From Takakia lepidozioides (Eukaryota; Streptophyta; Takakiopsida; Takakiales; Takakiaceae): DNA of 64,000 nt. The stretch is taken from positions 41,829,053-41,893,052 of the forward strand of contig CM060732.1 in the NCBI GenBank assembly GCA_030704615.1, given 5' to 3'. The translations under genes were made by a program, and so were the position numbers. The notes below the pieces were generated by a model. That model saw only the letters and a program-made list of their open reading frames with translations. It ran no database searches and was not told the origin of the DNA. Shown in pieces: positions 1-11,336 of the stretch; position 1 is the first letter of the stretch; each line of letters starts with the position of its first letter.

Positions 1-825
1 GACGTATACATTGCTATCAGCACAAGCGACTGCCACAATAGAGGAAGAACTGGGGCCAAACTCGGCACAACAAACTGGGGTATAATTGGGTGAAGCGATA
101 ACAGCCACACATTTATCATAGTCCTGCCTCCACATTCGAACTGTGCCATCATCAGAAGCAGAGGCACAAAGATTGGGGTCTTCAGTACTGTAATCAATAC
201 TCAAAATACGCTGCCCATTGTGTTCGTCCCATTCGCTTACTGCAAGGCCCTTCTCAAGATCCCACTCTGCCACTACTCCGTCGTAGTCACCACAACCGAT
301 GATGTTGTCCGACTGGATGTGCCATTTGACACTGCTCAATTTGGCAGGCGTGCAAATTTCCGTAAGACAACTGTTTGCATTATCTACTGAGCGTCTACCT
401 CTATCCTTAGCTCGTCTAACGTCCTTGGTCCTCTTACGAAGTCCGCGTTCATCTTCGATATCTTCTTCCTCTTCCTCCTCGACATCCTCTTTCTTTGAGA
501 GGGTATTATTCCCATTAGAAGCTACTTGGTTTCCTGAGATGAATGACTGAAACGAGTACACGCGAATCTTCCTCGCAATTCCTCCCGTGACGAAAAACTC
601 ATTAGACTTGTCGAATGCAATTGCTCCTATCACATCAGTGGCAGACAAACCTTGATTGTACTTCGCACTGGCCACGACCTCAAACACCCAGTGCCCAGAT
701 GTGCCCGAACTGCAGTCCCAGACATCGTCTCTACGAAACTGCCCTTCCGGTAAGAATTCCCACATTCCTTGGGCGTGTGAGGTAGACGCTCCAGAGAGAA
801 CATCCTCTCGATGGAATGAAGACAT
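1..825 (-). CDS. RUP: RUP-type WD40 protein, paralogue A (3' part outside window)
   Basis: Open minus-strand reading frame of 275 codons that runs off the left edge. It starts at the ATG at 825, which is preceded in frame by a TAA. The protein begins MSSFHREDV and contains WD40 blades including TGGIARKIRVYSFQSF, CTPAKLSSVKWH, GCGDYDGVVAEWD and SASDDGTVRMW. This order is typical of REPRESSOR OF UV-B PHOTOMORPHOGENESIS (RUP1/2) and related COP1/SPA-like WD40 proteins. RUP proteins bind the UV-B receptor UVR8 and promote its return to the inactive dimer. An acidic EEEEEED tract sits between the first and second blades. The copy is clearly homologous along its whole visible length to the plus-strand gene at 4668, with many substitutions, so the duplication is not very recent. 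No intron is visible. UVR8 binding is inferred from the family only. Confidence 0.85.
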   Translation of the reverse strand, partial: MSSFHREDVLSGASTSHAQGMWEFLPEGQFRRDDVWDCSSGTSGHWVFEVVASAKYNQGLSATDVIGAIAFDKSNEFFVTGGIARKIRVYSFQSFISGNQVASNGNNTLSKKEDVEEEEEEDIEDERGLRKRTKDVRRAKDRGRRSVDNANSCLTEICTPAKLSSVKWHIQSDNIIGCGDYDGVVAEWDLEKGLAVSEWDEHNGQRILSIDYSTEDPNLCASASDDGTVRMWRQDYDKCVAVIASPNYTPVCCAEFGPSSSSIVAVACADSNVYV

Positions 826-1102
826 ATCTTGGGCATCCTCCAATCTTTACACCATCTTCGTCATGAATTATTCCTGCTACATTATCTGCATAGGCAGACA
901 CTTCCAAACCTTGCAGCGACGATGAACTACCATCCGCAGCCAGAACATCATGATGGGTGGTGACCTTGTCTGTAGCATCCCTTGCTACAAGTACCTGGCA
1001 GGGCACAACCTGACAGAGCCACCCTGTATGAACCGATCAGCCGTCTCAGCTGCATCCACTGCTCAATTGCTTCCCTGGGACCTCAAATCTTGAGGGAAAA
1101 CC

Positions 1103-1110
1103 TGACGTCA
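1103..1110. promoter_or_regulatory. TGACGTCA palindrome (C-box/CRE type) upstream of RUP paralogue A
   Basis: A perfect TGACGTCA lies 278 bp upstream of the minus-strand RUP start codon. bZIP factors such as HY5, which activates RUP genes in Arabidopsis under UV-B, bind ACGT-core elements of this kind. Binding here is inference. Confidence 0.35.
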
Positions 1111-1521
1111 CCACGGGAAGGACGATCAAATATTCTCTTCCCTCGATTAAGGCGGCCGCACGTTCTTTGTAACAAAAAGTGGACCTCCTCTTCAAGCATT
1201 TACGTGCATCGAAGGGAAATAGCGAATCTTGCTCGCGGCATGGCTGTGCACTTATCCTGCAGATACGTACCTAGGTCAAAGAGAATGCGAGACAATAAGT
1301 TGCGGCAGCGGGTAAGTCGGGCATGTGGAGCACCTGAGCGGAGGACTGTGAGCAGCGGGAGGCTGCGGGGTGCTCCAGTAGTCCATAAAAGCTGATTGCA
1401 GTTGCGAAAACTCCCACATCTTCACCGGGAAAGGATGTGGCAGACAAGAACTCTCCTGTCGCCTACAAGTCATCCCAATAGACATGCATCGTATGCTCGA
1501 TTATTGATCAGACCACTCTTG

Positions 1522-1522
1522 T

Positions 1523-1554
<32 letters not shown>

Positions 1555-1557
1555 GAG
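1522..1557. repeat. GA microsatellite
   Basis: Nearly uninterrupted GA dinucleotide run followed by a GA-rich tail to about 1600. It lies in the probable promoter or leader of the minus-strand RUP copy, where GAGA-type tracts are common in plants. Confidence 0.8.
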
Positions 1558-2571
1558 AACGAGAGAGAAAATGAGAACGAGAGGGAGAGAGAGAGCGACA
1601 GTACCAGTCGCCCAACACGTTCAATGCGAGTAACCCATTACAAAGCCTGCTAATGTGCTCAACATCCTAGAGGACTAGAGCAGTCTAAAGGAACAATGCT
1701 ACTCAATACAATGAAAGCATGATGTTAGTAGGGGAGCAATCAATACCACTGCTTAGGACTGCTCCACGGACGTCAAAGCAGATTGATCAAGATTGTACAC
1801 ACAAGTACAACCTGACGCAGGCCCTTCTGAAGATGTCGCAGCAAACTACAAACTGATTCGCTCACAGCCTCAAAAACACGGCGGCGGCTGTCAACTTCAA
1901 GATTGAGTCCCTAACATAGCTTGAATGAGACACATAGCTGTGGTTGAGAGCCTCGGACAGAAGAAAAGACCCGACTTCCCCAACAGTGCAAGAGCCCACG
2001 GAGAAAATAGAAGAATGTGGGGATCTGCATATCTCTTGGACTCAGTACTCCACTAGATGACCTGCATCCAGAAACGACACTATCAAACCATCCAAGAAGT
2101 TGAGAACGCTTTAAAAGGCATTTCTACAAGCCCCGACCTTTAGAAACGTCAATACAACCAGCTAACATTACGAAACAACGACATGGAACGTGAGACAAAG
2201 TCCGAGATGGAGACGACCTCATCAAAACAAAGGAAGAGCATACCCTCAACCAAGACAGACACTAAACGAGAGCTGTATCCCAAACTCTCAGCTTGCCAGT
2301 CCTGATCCAGTGCGATAACTTCAAAGTCAGAGATCAGCAGCAGAAACAGACAACCAAAAAGAATACAAGGTGTTTCTCCACTGACCCAAAAGACTGAGGA
2401 CACAGTACAGTCGCTGTGCGAACCAGAGAAAACGTCCAAGCCCAGTCCACAAATGAGGAAGAAGATGGAGCAGCAGCAGACGCGCCCAGAGAGGAGACGA
2501 GCGAGCAGCCACGACAGTCGCGACACGGTGGCCGCCTCCAGGCCTAGCACTTTCCGTTGCAGACTTTTGTC

Positions 2572-2577
2572 CACGTG
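2572..2577. promoter_or_regulatory. G-box CACGTG in the RUP spacer
   Basis: CACGTG core in the context CCACGTGG. A second G-box is at 2713-2718 and a third at 4574-4579, the last 89 bp before the plus-strand RUP ATG. These are candidate HY5/PIF sites shared by the divergent pair. A single 6-bp site is weak evidence. Confidence 0.3.
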
Positions 2578-2689
2578 GCTCCCCTCTACTCGTGCAGACC
2601 ACGGGCTAATATTCATTTTTTCACATTTTCCTTTTCATTACTTTCGGTAAAAGAGGACATTATAAAATTATAAACTCTAATATTGGGAG

Positions 2690-2700
2690 TATATATAAAA
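2690..2700 (+). promoter_or_regulatory. TATA-like box in the RUP spacer
   Basis: TATATAAAA at about 2692-2700 in a short AT-rich patch. It lies almost 2 kb upstream of the plus-strand RUP ATG, so it would need a long or spliced leader to serve that gene. Its use is uncertain. Confidence 0.2.
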
Positions 2701-2712
2701 GACAATTTCAGA

Positions 2713-2718
2713 CACGTG
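2713..2718. promoter_or_regulatory. G-box CACGTG in the RUP spacer
   Basis: CACGTG within the longer palindrome GACACGTGTC, 22 bp or less downstream of the TATA-like box. Candidate bZIP/bHLH site. Confidence 0.3.
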
Positions 2719-4667
2719 TCCCGTCAGATTGCACCGGTGACGTTAGCAATATCTTTACCCCGCGCTCTTATTGGTTCGTACTGACTCATCATTTAACTAC
2801 AGAACCCTATCGGGTTATCCGTGTCGGCGACCGTCTATACCCGGTCCAAAATTCCATGCCACCGGCTACTTGATGGTGGGAGCCAGTAGAATGTAAGAGC
2901 ACAGTGGCTGTCGGACGCTGACCCGGTAGCCTGGGCTTCGTACTGGCTGTCACCGGTCCCAGCCCATTGATAGGTGGGCAGCTCCTCTCGCGACCGGATA
3001 AGCCGGTCGTTTCTGACTGGCAGCTAACGTCCACGTCGTAACTGCCGGGCAGCCCCGCCTGCCGGCCGCCGGCCGAGGGTGGCGCCACGCCGACGCCCTT
3101 TCTGCGGGCAGCGCGACGAGTGACAGAGAGTCTGATGAGAGAGAGAGAGACAGAGCATGCGCGTCTACGTCGGTGGTTTGATAACGAGGAAACATGAGAG
3201 CCACATGACGAGTCTCTGCAGCTTGAAGGAGCTCGAAGGAAATACTTTGTGCCAACGAGGAGTTTACATCTAAACCTACGCTGCAAACTATGCATTACTC
3301 TAGATAAACCTGTGAAACGAAAGAGAAATCAGAATTCGAGAAAAATTCCGACAATCATGGACAGTGTGTAGGACGTAGTAGTTTCATACCACAACTGAAG
3401 TACTTGTACTACATTCTCACTACATTCCCACAGAGAAGAACAGTTTTTAACATTCACTTCAAATTCGCATCCGGTACAAGCTCGACCTGGCTCGGTAGAA
3501 GGTTCTAGCAATCCTTGCACTTGCGCCTTCCGCATTCGTACTCATGGATGCGCTAGCCTACATCCTGCCAAGCTTAGTACAAGCATCACGCATCACACAT
3601 CAGTGTACATTGCTATGTTCACTCAAATACCTTCAATGTTTTTCCTTAAGTTAATATTGCGCTGCTAGGTATTCCGTCCAGTTTGCGAAAGAAGAAGCGA
3701 GAGAGAGAGAGAGAGAGGGGATGCGGGGAGGGTGTCAGGGTGGAGAGGACGTGGAGGTACCTGAGTGAGTACTCGCGAGTACGCTCTAAGTATTCGTCCT
3801 CGCAACTGAAGTCAAGAACCCTACCTACCTAAGTTAGTAACTTAGCTTAATTTGGTAACTTATTATCTATTATTGGTTATATTTATAACACAAAAGCAAT
3901 TCCAGGCAGAATCTGAACACAGAACGGAAAAACCGAACGTGGCGTCCGCACTACCAGACTTTTCGGGACTCTGCCCGCGCTGGGAGGGCCTCCGAAAAAG
4001 TCTGAGGAGCTGCCCGAGAGAAGGTGGTCGCCGTGGCGCCCTCCTTGCCAAACCTTCCCAGGCAGCTGCCCAGAGGCAGGGCACAGTTGGAAAAGTTTGT
4101 TGTGTGCCCGAGATGTTTGTACGTGGCTGCTAGTCAACCACACTAGTGACGGCCTCGGCTCCCCCTGCCCCTCCATAACACGCGTGCTCGCAAGCTCGTC
4201 TCTCGCTGGGAAGATTGTGTCTGCGAGGAGTGAAATCCTGCTGGAGCTGCTCAATCTTTGGTCCTTAACTTGTTTCTTGCGAAAGGTTTCTGGGTTTTGG
4301 CACCCTCTTTCTTTCCTGCTGCATATCGACCGTCACACTGTCGAGCTTTTTAAGTCTTGAGCATCAGAAGTAGCTGCAGCAGCTCAAACTGCGGTCTGGA
4401 AGCTTGTATGTTGCTCGAACGTTGCATGTATCGTGACAGTGCTTGTCTCCGTCACTGCTCCTCTGTAGTTTTCCATTGATGTGCACGGATCTTGCTTTGC
4501 ATGAAGGTCTAGAGAGAGTTCAGCTGTATGCATGAACTTCCAGCGCTAGTGCTAGGACGTAAAACAGCTTTTTCACGTGCAAGAGGAGTTTGCTGCCTTG
4601 GCGTTGCATGCGTAAATCATGCCGACCAGTCTTTCTGCGTAATGCACATTGACATGCGGCCCTTGTC

Positions 4668-6107
4668 ATGTCTTCACCCCATCCAGGGAAGATCTCGGAC
4701 CCAGGAACTTCAAGCTCACATACTCGAGGAATGGGCCCGGAGTTCTACCCGGATGGACAACCTCTCAGAGACGATGTGTGGGAGCGGAATCCAGAGCGAT
4801 CCACCCACTGGGAGTTTGAGGTGTTGGCCACCGTAGAGTGTCATAATCAGCGTTTGTCTGCCACCGATGTGATAGGGTCGATTGCATTTGACAAATCAAA
4901 CGAGTTTTTCGCCACGGGAGGAATCGCTAGGAAGATACGTGTGTATTCGTACCAGTCTTTCTTGTCAGGGAACCGAGTTTCAAATGGGCACAACACGCAA
5001 GTTGAGGAGCTGGAAGAGGACGAAGAATCCGAAGAAGATGATAACCATCGAGACTACCCGAAGCAACGCGGATGTCGTAGGAGGTCCATGGATGCTAGAA
5101 GACCTAAAGGTAGAGCCAGACTCTCATTAGATCATGCAAGAGGTTGCGTGGCGGAAATTTGTACCCCTGCCAAACTGAGCAGTGTGAAATGGCCCCTCGA
5201 GAGGGCCGACATCATTGGTTGTGGGGACTATGACGGAGTTGTCGCAGAGTGGGACCTTGAGAAGGGCCTTGCAGTAAGCGAAAGGGATGAACACAGCGGG
5301 CAGCGTATCTGGAGTATTGATTACAGCACAGAGGATCCCAATCTTTGTGCCTCTGCCTCTGATGATGGCACTGTTCGAATGTGGAGGCGGGACTCTGATG
5401 AGTGTGTCGCTCTCATTGCTGCTCCCAATCAGAGCCCAGTTTGTTCTGCGGAGTTTGGCCCGAGTTCTTCCTTTGTCATTGCGCTCGCTTGTGCAGATAG
5501 CAATGTCTATGTATATGATTTGCGTAAGATCGCCATCCCTATCCTCACCCTTCAGCATCACCGAAGGGCGGCAAGCAATGTTCGTTTTTTGAGTAGAAAT
5601 CTGCTGGTGTCTGCCTCCATTGACAGCACTTTGAAGCTTTGGGACATTTCCACAGTATCTAGCTGCACAAACGACTGGCCTTCAACTCTCAAGGACAGCG
5701 AGAGACTTCATCGGAAAGAGAATTTGTTGCCAACCCAACCTCCTCATCCTGTGAGAACCTTCGGAACCCACCACAATGTGAGAAACTTTGTGGGTTTGTC
5801 CGTATGGCCTGAGGGTGGCCTCATAGCCTGCGGATCAGAAACCAATGAAGCTTTCGCCTACGATTGCCACAAGATTAATCCCATTCTTCGCCATCACTTT
5901 GGGAAAGTCTCCCCAGTTGTTTCCCAGGGGGAAGTCCTCGGTTCACTTGAGAATCCTGGAAAGAAAAGAACAGACTATCAGATTGAGGACAACCAAAGCA
6001 ACCTGATGGTGAGCGCCATTTGCTGGAGGACAAAACAGTCTGAATGTGCGCTTGTGGCTGCCAATTCAGATGGGGTTTTGTGCATCATCGGAGGGCATCG
6101 AATTTGA
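4668..6107 (+). CDS. RUP: RUP-type WD40 protein, paralogue B (complete)
   Basis: Single-exon gene of 479 residues with a clean ATG and TGA. The order is: a polar N-terminus (about 1-50), a first WD40 blade (residues 65-100, TGGIARKIRVYSYQSF), an acidic and basic linker (about 110-160), then blades with CTPAKLSSVKWP, GCGDYDGVVAEWD, RDEHSGQRIWSIDYS, SASDDGTVRMW, CADSNVYVYDLR, SASIDSTLKLWD and a C-terminal blade with NFVGLSVWPEGGLIACGSETNEAFAYD split across its strands. This is the characteristic RUP/EFO arrangement. Family members sit in the nucleus and cytosol, repress UVR8 and act with CUL4-DDB1. At 479 residues it is longer than Arabidopsis RUP1/2 because of the N-terminal extension, the charged linker and a longer C-terminus. 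A G-box lies 89 bp before the ATG. Assignment to the RUP clade rather than a wider COP1-like group rests on motif memory. Confidence 0.9.
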   Translation: MSSPHPGKISDPGTSSSHTRGMGPEFYPDGQPLRDDVWERNPERSTHWEFEVLATVECHNQRLSATDVIGSIAFDKSNEFFATGGIARKIRVYSYQSFLSGNRVSNGHNTQVEELEEDEESEEDDNHRDYPKQRGCRRRSMDARRPKGRARLSLDHARGCVAEICTPAKLSSVKWPLERADIIGCGDYDGVVAEWDLEKGLAVSERDEHSGQRIWSIDYSTEDPNLCASASDDGTVRMWRRDSDECVALIAAPNQSPVCSAEFGPSSSFVIALACADSNVYVYDLRKIAIPILTLQHHRRAASNVRFLSRNLLVSASIDSTLKLWDISTVSSCTNDWPSTLKDSERLHRKENLLPTQPPHPVRTFGTHHNVRNFVGLSVWPEGGLIACGSETNEAFAYDCHKINPILRHHFGKVSPVVSQGEVLGSLENPGKKRTDYQIEDNQSNLMVSAICWRTKQSECALVAANSDGVLCIIGGHRI

Positions 6108-7220
6108 CAAAGATTTAGAACTAGAATCAACAAACTATTCATTCTATTCATTCAGCAGCGTAGTGGTTCCGAAGTACAGGGAACTCTTGAATTGCACTGC
6201 AAGCTCCATCATTACATTACATCACACATTAATTGGTTCATAGTCTCTAGCTCATCCCACAGTCTAAGAAATCAAACGAGGGCATTGCAAACGTTTGCTG
6301 TGAGATTGTAATGCTGTTTGTTGCTGTGCTTCAACAATCTCAAATAAACTGTGCAATGTTGGCCTGTTGAATCGACTGGCTACATTCCGCAACTCCCAAG
6401 ATGTTTTCATACACACCTGATAACGCAAGTGTCATTCCCTTTTCGACTTCCCATATCTCGTATAAATACTCGGAACTTCTGGTGAGAATGTGCAAAATCG
6501 GTCATACAGTCGACTTTCTCGTTTCAAACTCTTGATCTGACCATAGATTCGTTCACAGATTCGCCGTCATATATACATGTGAAACGCTTCAAGTGGATGA
6601 ACAGTGACTCACGAGAATATGTATGAGAAGTCATCCCATGAAAGTACTTGATACCGAATCATTGCTCAGCTGAAATTTGATGACAGATAGAGAAACCTTC
6701 GATACAAAGTGTCTCATTGTGCTCTACCCAAATTTGCCTAGTGATAATTCGAGTCCCCCTAGACATAAATGTGTGATCTACAGAAGCTATTAGTGATCTC
6801 GGTAATGCATAGATTACAGCAGCGCTAACGAACTTGAGATTCTCATTCGAGTCCAACCGTTTTTACTTTAAGATTATTCTTTTTAAAAAACACACTTATC
6901 TCCCTTATCGCCTGCTCAAGCTAGTCCGTAGTCAGCGTCTGCTCCACCTTGACTCCGCCCAAGTGCTTAGAAGGTCTTGAGAAGCTCCAGGGGGGTGCTA
7001 CTGAGGTTTCCATCTCATAATCTGTATAGAATTTCAGCTCTGGCAATGACCTGGTCATCCTCTTAGGATGTGAAATGCTACCTTCAGGCGATCATGTCCG
7101 GTTATTCCCAGATTATCCCGCAGCCATACTGAGTCTGTTGCTCGACTTCAACTGGAGGAGTACTCGTCAACCTCTTCACCTGTTTGTATTTGGTGCAACG
7201 CTTTAGCAGTGGCAACCCAT
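6108..7220. other. Convergent intergenic region between RUP B and ORC5
   Basis: The two genes end facing each other. An AATAAA signal at about 6342-6347 (plus) is a plausible polyadenylation signal for RUP B. I see no further coding sequence or structured repeat in this stretch. Confidence 0.5.
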
Positions 7221-10200
7221 CTATCCATGTAGCAAGTACTTAGAAAGAGGGAAATTGACGCTCTGTGCAACCTGTCACAATCCACCGTATAGCCAAATAT
7301 CTCAGATGTGGTGTTAATTGGATTTTCACAAATCTGTTCATATTTTTTTCTTGAACTGTTTATATGTCTGGAAACTACTAACTTAGTGAATGAATAAGAG
7401 GAAATATTTCCTGGCTGAGTTCATGTCACTGCAAGTCAGGTACCATCTATGGGATAATTTCCTTGAGGTTGAACTCGATTGCAAATTGTGCCAAGGTTGA
7501 GGAAATTTGGCCTGCGTTCTTCCCCTACAGTCTAGTGAGTACACCTCCTGAAGATGCTCAATATCAAGTGGAGGTCCAGAATGAATGCAGCTGCTGCATA
7601 GAGCAGTACTGCTGGAACTTCAATAAACAGAAGGCTTTGCAGTTTGCTTCTATTGGGCTTGTGGCCTTTGCCTGGGTGCACAAACCCATGTGAGATGTCT
7701 CAAACTGGGAATGAGAGAGGAGAGAACGCACCTTCTGAATGAGCTCACTATCAACATTGCAGCGATACCGAGCCGATCCTTCAAGTGGGTTTGTAGAGCT
7801 CCTGTACAAAAGGTTGACACTAACGAGAGTTGACAGTTGCATAAGGACATCAGCCGTGAGTTCTTCGGTCACTTCTCCTTCTCCCTCCCTTTCCTCTTGG
7901 TGGAGATCCAAAGAAAAAGATTGGGGAAGGACGGGGAGGTCCACTGTGCGAGCCGTCTCGCTTTCAACCACGATGCAGCGGAAGATGGCCAGCAATCTCT
8001 CAAGAGCAAAGCTGCCTGGGCCTTTGAGTTGCCGCTCTTGTGCTTCTGCCTCTTTCCTTTCCATGGCAGATGCTGCACTCCTGCAAAACAGTCATTGCAA
8101 CTCCACCTTCAGCAGTGCACATTGAGAATGCAGGACATAGTGGTTCTTGCACTGACATGCCTGTTCCTGATCTGGGACTGATAATTCTATTTGTCTCAAG
8201 GATCCCCATCCACATGCCTTGAGATATCTGTCTTTCAGTCTATCCCTACTTCCCTGGAGCAGGAGAATCATCACTCCCCCCACCAACTCTGATTGATAGG
8301 TGGGATTCGCTCCACTTTTCTGGCCCCAAGAATATGGATCAATACATGGAATAGAGTAAAACACTGGTTTGCAGGTGTCCGACTGTGCAAGATCCCGGCT
8401 TATGCACTCTCCTCCCAACTATGGATATTGTGAGATTTTTCATTCCACTTTCCTGTTCTACTTTCTATGTCTGCATACTTCTCTTATTCATATGCATTCA
8501 TTATCTCAATGCCCTAATTTTGTATAGAAGCATGGATTACAGGAATGGTGAATATAGTGTTTACTCAGTTACACTTACTTCCTCTTGCGCCGTCCACCAC
8601 CACGAGCATTTTCACCTGAGTCAAACAAACAGGCATCGAGTGTGGCTGCATTTCGGGAGGCAATGTAAGCTGCCAACAACAGGTACTTGCTACATGAAGG
8701 AATCTCAAATTCCAGATCATGAGTCTCCTTCCCTCCAAACAGTGTCCTCTTGGGAGCTCTCTTTTTGGTCTTGTGTCTGGTTCTCATTCTCTCATCTGAG
8801 CCTTTGATTGATGCTGGCGAGACACCTGGTAGATGGATGCGTGAAAACTTGCTCACTGACACAGAATTCTAAATAGGTTATGGACAAATTACCGTAACCT
8901 GTTTATCACTTGCTCTGGGTAGAAATGATCTAGTTCAGAGTATACAACGTGTGAGGCACATCTTTGCCGGTTAGGCACTATTGGAAGGGGCACAAAGGTT
9001 GATCAAGTGCAATCTGGCATTCCATTTAACCACCACACTTACCTGGAGAGGAATCTCCTATGCTTAGGGTTTGAGCAAGGGCTGGTTGGATGTGAGGCTG
9101 CAGCAGTGTGTATCGTTGGCGCTTCCCTTGGACATCGGAGGTTGCTGAAACATCCCCACAAAGAACTGGCTCACAGTACTTCTGAAATAGGGGATCCAGA
9201 CTCCTCACCAGTTCCGTGACCCGCCGGCATGGCCGGCTGAATGTCTTCAGGACCGCACTGCAGCCAAGACAGCGCACATTTCTACATTTACACAACCAGC
9301 ATATGTAGCCTTTTGACCCCATAAACTCTGCCTGTTCAGTGTCCATTGGGCACTTCAGGCCTGCTGCCAATGTAAAAGTTCTTTCTCCTTTCTCTCTGTT
9401 TCTTTGTTTCTTACTTCTCTATCTCCATACGCCCTCTCTGTTTATTGAATTGAACAAGGAGGAAACAAGGAGGAATTTATAGAGATAAAAAGGAGAAATG
9501 GGGGGAGGGCAGACGGTATGCAGGCATACTGGAGAAGGGGAAAGGCAATACCTCAGAAAGGAAGCATACAGATACACATTGGGCCGCTGCTGCAGAAGGA
9601 TTTGAAAGAGCTCGTTGTCATTGTAATCTCGGAAATATAAAGGGAGGGGCTCCCGAGATCCCATGGATGCTTGAAATCCATCAGGTCCAACATGACTGAT
9701 GAATAAGAGACCCAAATTCGGTAGTCTAGCCAGCTCTGAAAGCTTGAACAGTGCTGCAAGGAGGATCACTCCCCCTGTCCACTCCCGCATTAGCTCCACA
9801 TTGTCAACTACCAAGTACACCATTACAGGGTGTATCTGTGATTGTGTTCCACAAGGAGGTGAGACCGGGGCGCTCTGTTCTGCAAAATGGGAGGGCATGA
9901 TTGCATCAGGAGTTGTTTGTAATTATCTGAGACTTCAAGCCAACCAAACATGTTTTAAGTTCCCACAGCCTCAACCAATTTGTCTGCCCAAGTACCTATC
10001 TGGCCCTTCCCCAGGTATACAGGTGATGTTATAGCCCTCTTGTTATACACAGGTGACTGATTACCTGGAATTACTAATGCAGGTCATTCAGGCACACAAA
10101 GGGAATTGTGATGTCATTTCTCTGCAATTAAGACGTTTTCAACCAGCTAAATGAGGAGTTGTCACCAAACTTGAGTTCCTTTAGAGACATAAAATTGAGC

Positions 10201-11336
10201 AACGACTTACACACACCTTCTTGGAGGCGCCAAACTGTTGCTTCCTGTCATGGCTCCGGCGAGCCATAGCTTGGGCAACAGCACCCGGCAAGTGTTCCAC
10301 GAAATCGGGGAGCCTCTCACACCGCCTAGAGCTACTGTAATTGTTCGCAGCTGATCTTACGTGACATACAAGCTGGTTGAGAACAGATTCAAAAAGAAGC
10401 CTGGGGCTGTGGCAAGAGCGGCAGCTCACATAAGCGTGGGGTCGTCCTAAAACTCTCATTGACTCACACACAATGCTAGTCTTGCCAGTTGCGTGTGCCC
10501 CATAAAGAAGCAGGGGTGGGATAGTGTCGTCAGCTTCCCCCAGAACACTGAGAAGTTCGGCGATTTCATGCCTGCAGTCCCATCCTGTTGGATTAGTTGC
10601 AAGCATTGGAAGCAAATCAGCTACATACCACGCACGTACCTGTTCTAAGAAGACAAATCATCTTGGTCATTCGATCCAGTTTCTGTATCAGCCCCAACTT
10701 GTCGATAGATGTCGTGTCAATCCCCTGAGAGGCTTGTTACAGGCTAGAAATGAGTGTTGATCTAACAAGAACCCCAATATTTCGAGGTTATTGGCAGTCC
10801 TTGTTTGAGATTGGTGTTTGGATCAGGGTCCATGGGGTCGCCTTCCATTTGGAAAATCCCTGAGACACTTCAGTGTCTTCAAAACGGGAAAAGCTTCTTG
10901 GATTTCTGAATCTGGTGTTGTTCGTGCAGCTGATAATTTCTATTTTTGAAAGAGCGATAGCATTGAGCCTGGACGTAGGTCAGTTACTGCCCAAGACACG
11001 AGAGAGAGAGAGAGAGAGAGAGAGACATTACTTGCGGCCCGGGAAGAGATCGTTCAGGTGCTTGAGCACTCTCATGGAGGAGGTGCACGTCCCTGGTGGC
11101 TGTCTTCCTCCCTCTGCAGCATTCATATCCAACCTTCTTAGCGTCCGCTTCAAAAAAGGCGGAGACTTGGACTCTGAACCCCCCGCCGGGCTTGCATTAG
11201 CTTGAGGCGAGGGCGGAGTAGCCATCGCGGTATCACCAGCACAGAAAACTGCAGAGAAAGTCTTCCTTGGGCTTGATCTTGTGGGACGAGCCAGAGCACC
11301 AGCATAGAAGAGAGGATCCTCCATCACTGCTTCCAT
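7221..11336 (-). CDS. ORC5: Origin recognition complex subunit 5, seven exons
   Basis: Assembled by hand on the minus strand from exons 11032-11336, 10211-10571, 9552-9835, 9043-9257, 8579-8825, 7732-8080 and 7221-7271. All introns are GT-AG and every phase joins. The product is about 603 residues. Exon 1 ends in LNDLFPGRK; exon 2 holds the AAA+ Walker A motif GAHATGKT (about 126-133) and YVSCRSCHSPRLLFESVLNQL; exon 3 holds the Walker B region VYLVVDN (about 228-234) and LGLLFISHVGPDGF; exon 5 holds SKYLLLAAYIASRNAATLDA; exon 6 holds GPGSFALERLLAIF; the last exon encodes NFPLSKYLLHG and stop. These are ORC5 landmarks. ORC5 is part of the nuclear ORC that loads MCM2-7. The N-terminal extension of about 100 residues is basic, Ser/Pro-rich and likely disordered. 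The acceptor of exon 5 has an in-frame alternative at about 8852, adding nine residues. Confidence 0.95.
10999..11025. repeat. GA microsatellite beside the ORC5 exon 1 donor
   Basis: GA dinucleotide run of about 27 bp in intron 1 of ORC5, ending within 6 bp of the 5' splice site at 11031-11030. On the transcribed strand it is a CT tract, so length changes could affect splicing. Confidence 0.8.

Larger units (their letters stand above)
826..4667. promoter_or_regulatory. Head-to-head spacer between the two RUP genes
   Basis: A 3.8 kb stretch between two divergent RUP start codons. It should hold both promoters and 5' leaders. It contains several GA/CT microsatellites (1522-1557, 3136-3150, 3699-3720) and ACGT-core motifs listed separately. 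Open frames occur here (for example 982-1395 plus, 2149-2616 minus, 2807-3295 minus), but they overlap one another, are compositionally simple and match no family I recognise, so I do not call genes. Confidence 0.5.

Noticed and set aside
982-1395. Plus-strand open frame of 137 codons
   Set aside because: Antisense to the likely leader of RUP copy A, no motif.
2149-2616. Minus-strand open frame of 155 codons in the RUP spacer
   Set aside because: No recognisable domain, overlaps other open frames on both strands, and lies in a probable promoter/leader region.
2807-3295. Minus-strand open frame of 162 codons
   Set aside because: Arg/Ser-rich by composition, includes a microsatellite, no family resemblance.
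4097-4360. Upstream open frame as an N-terminal exon of RUP B
   Set aside because: No similarity to RUP copy A upstream of its ATG, and the 4668 start aligns with the start of the paralogue.
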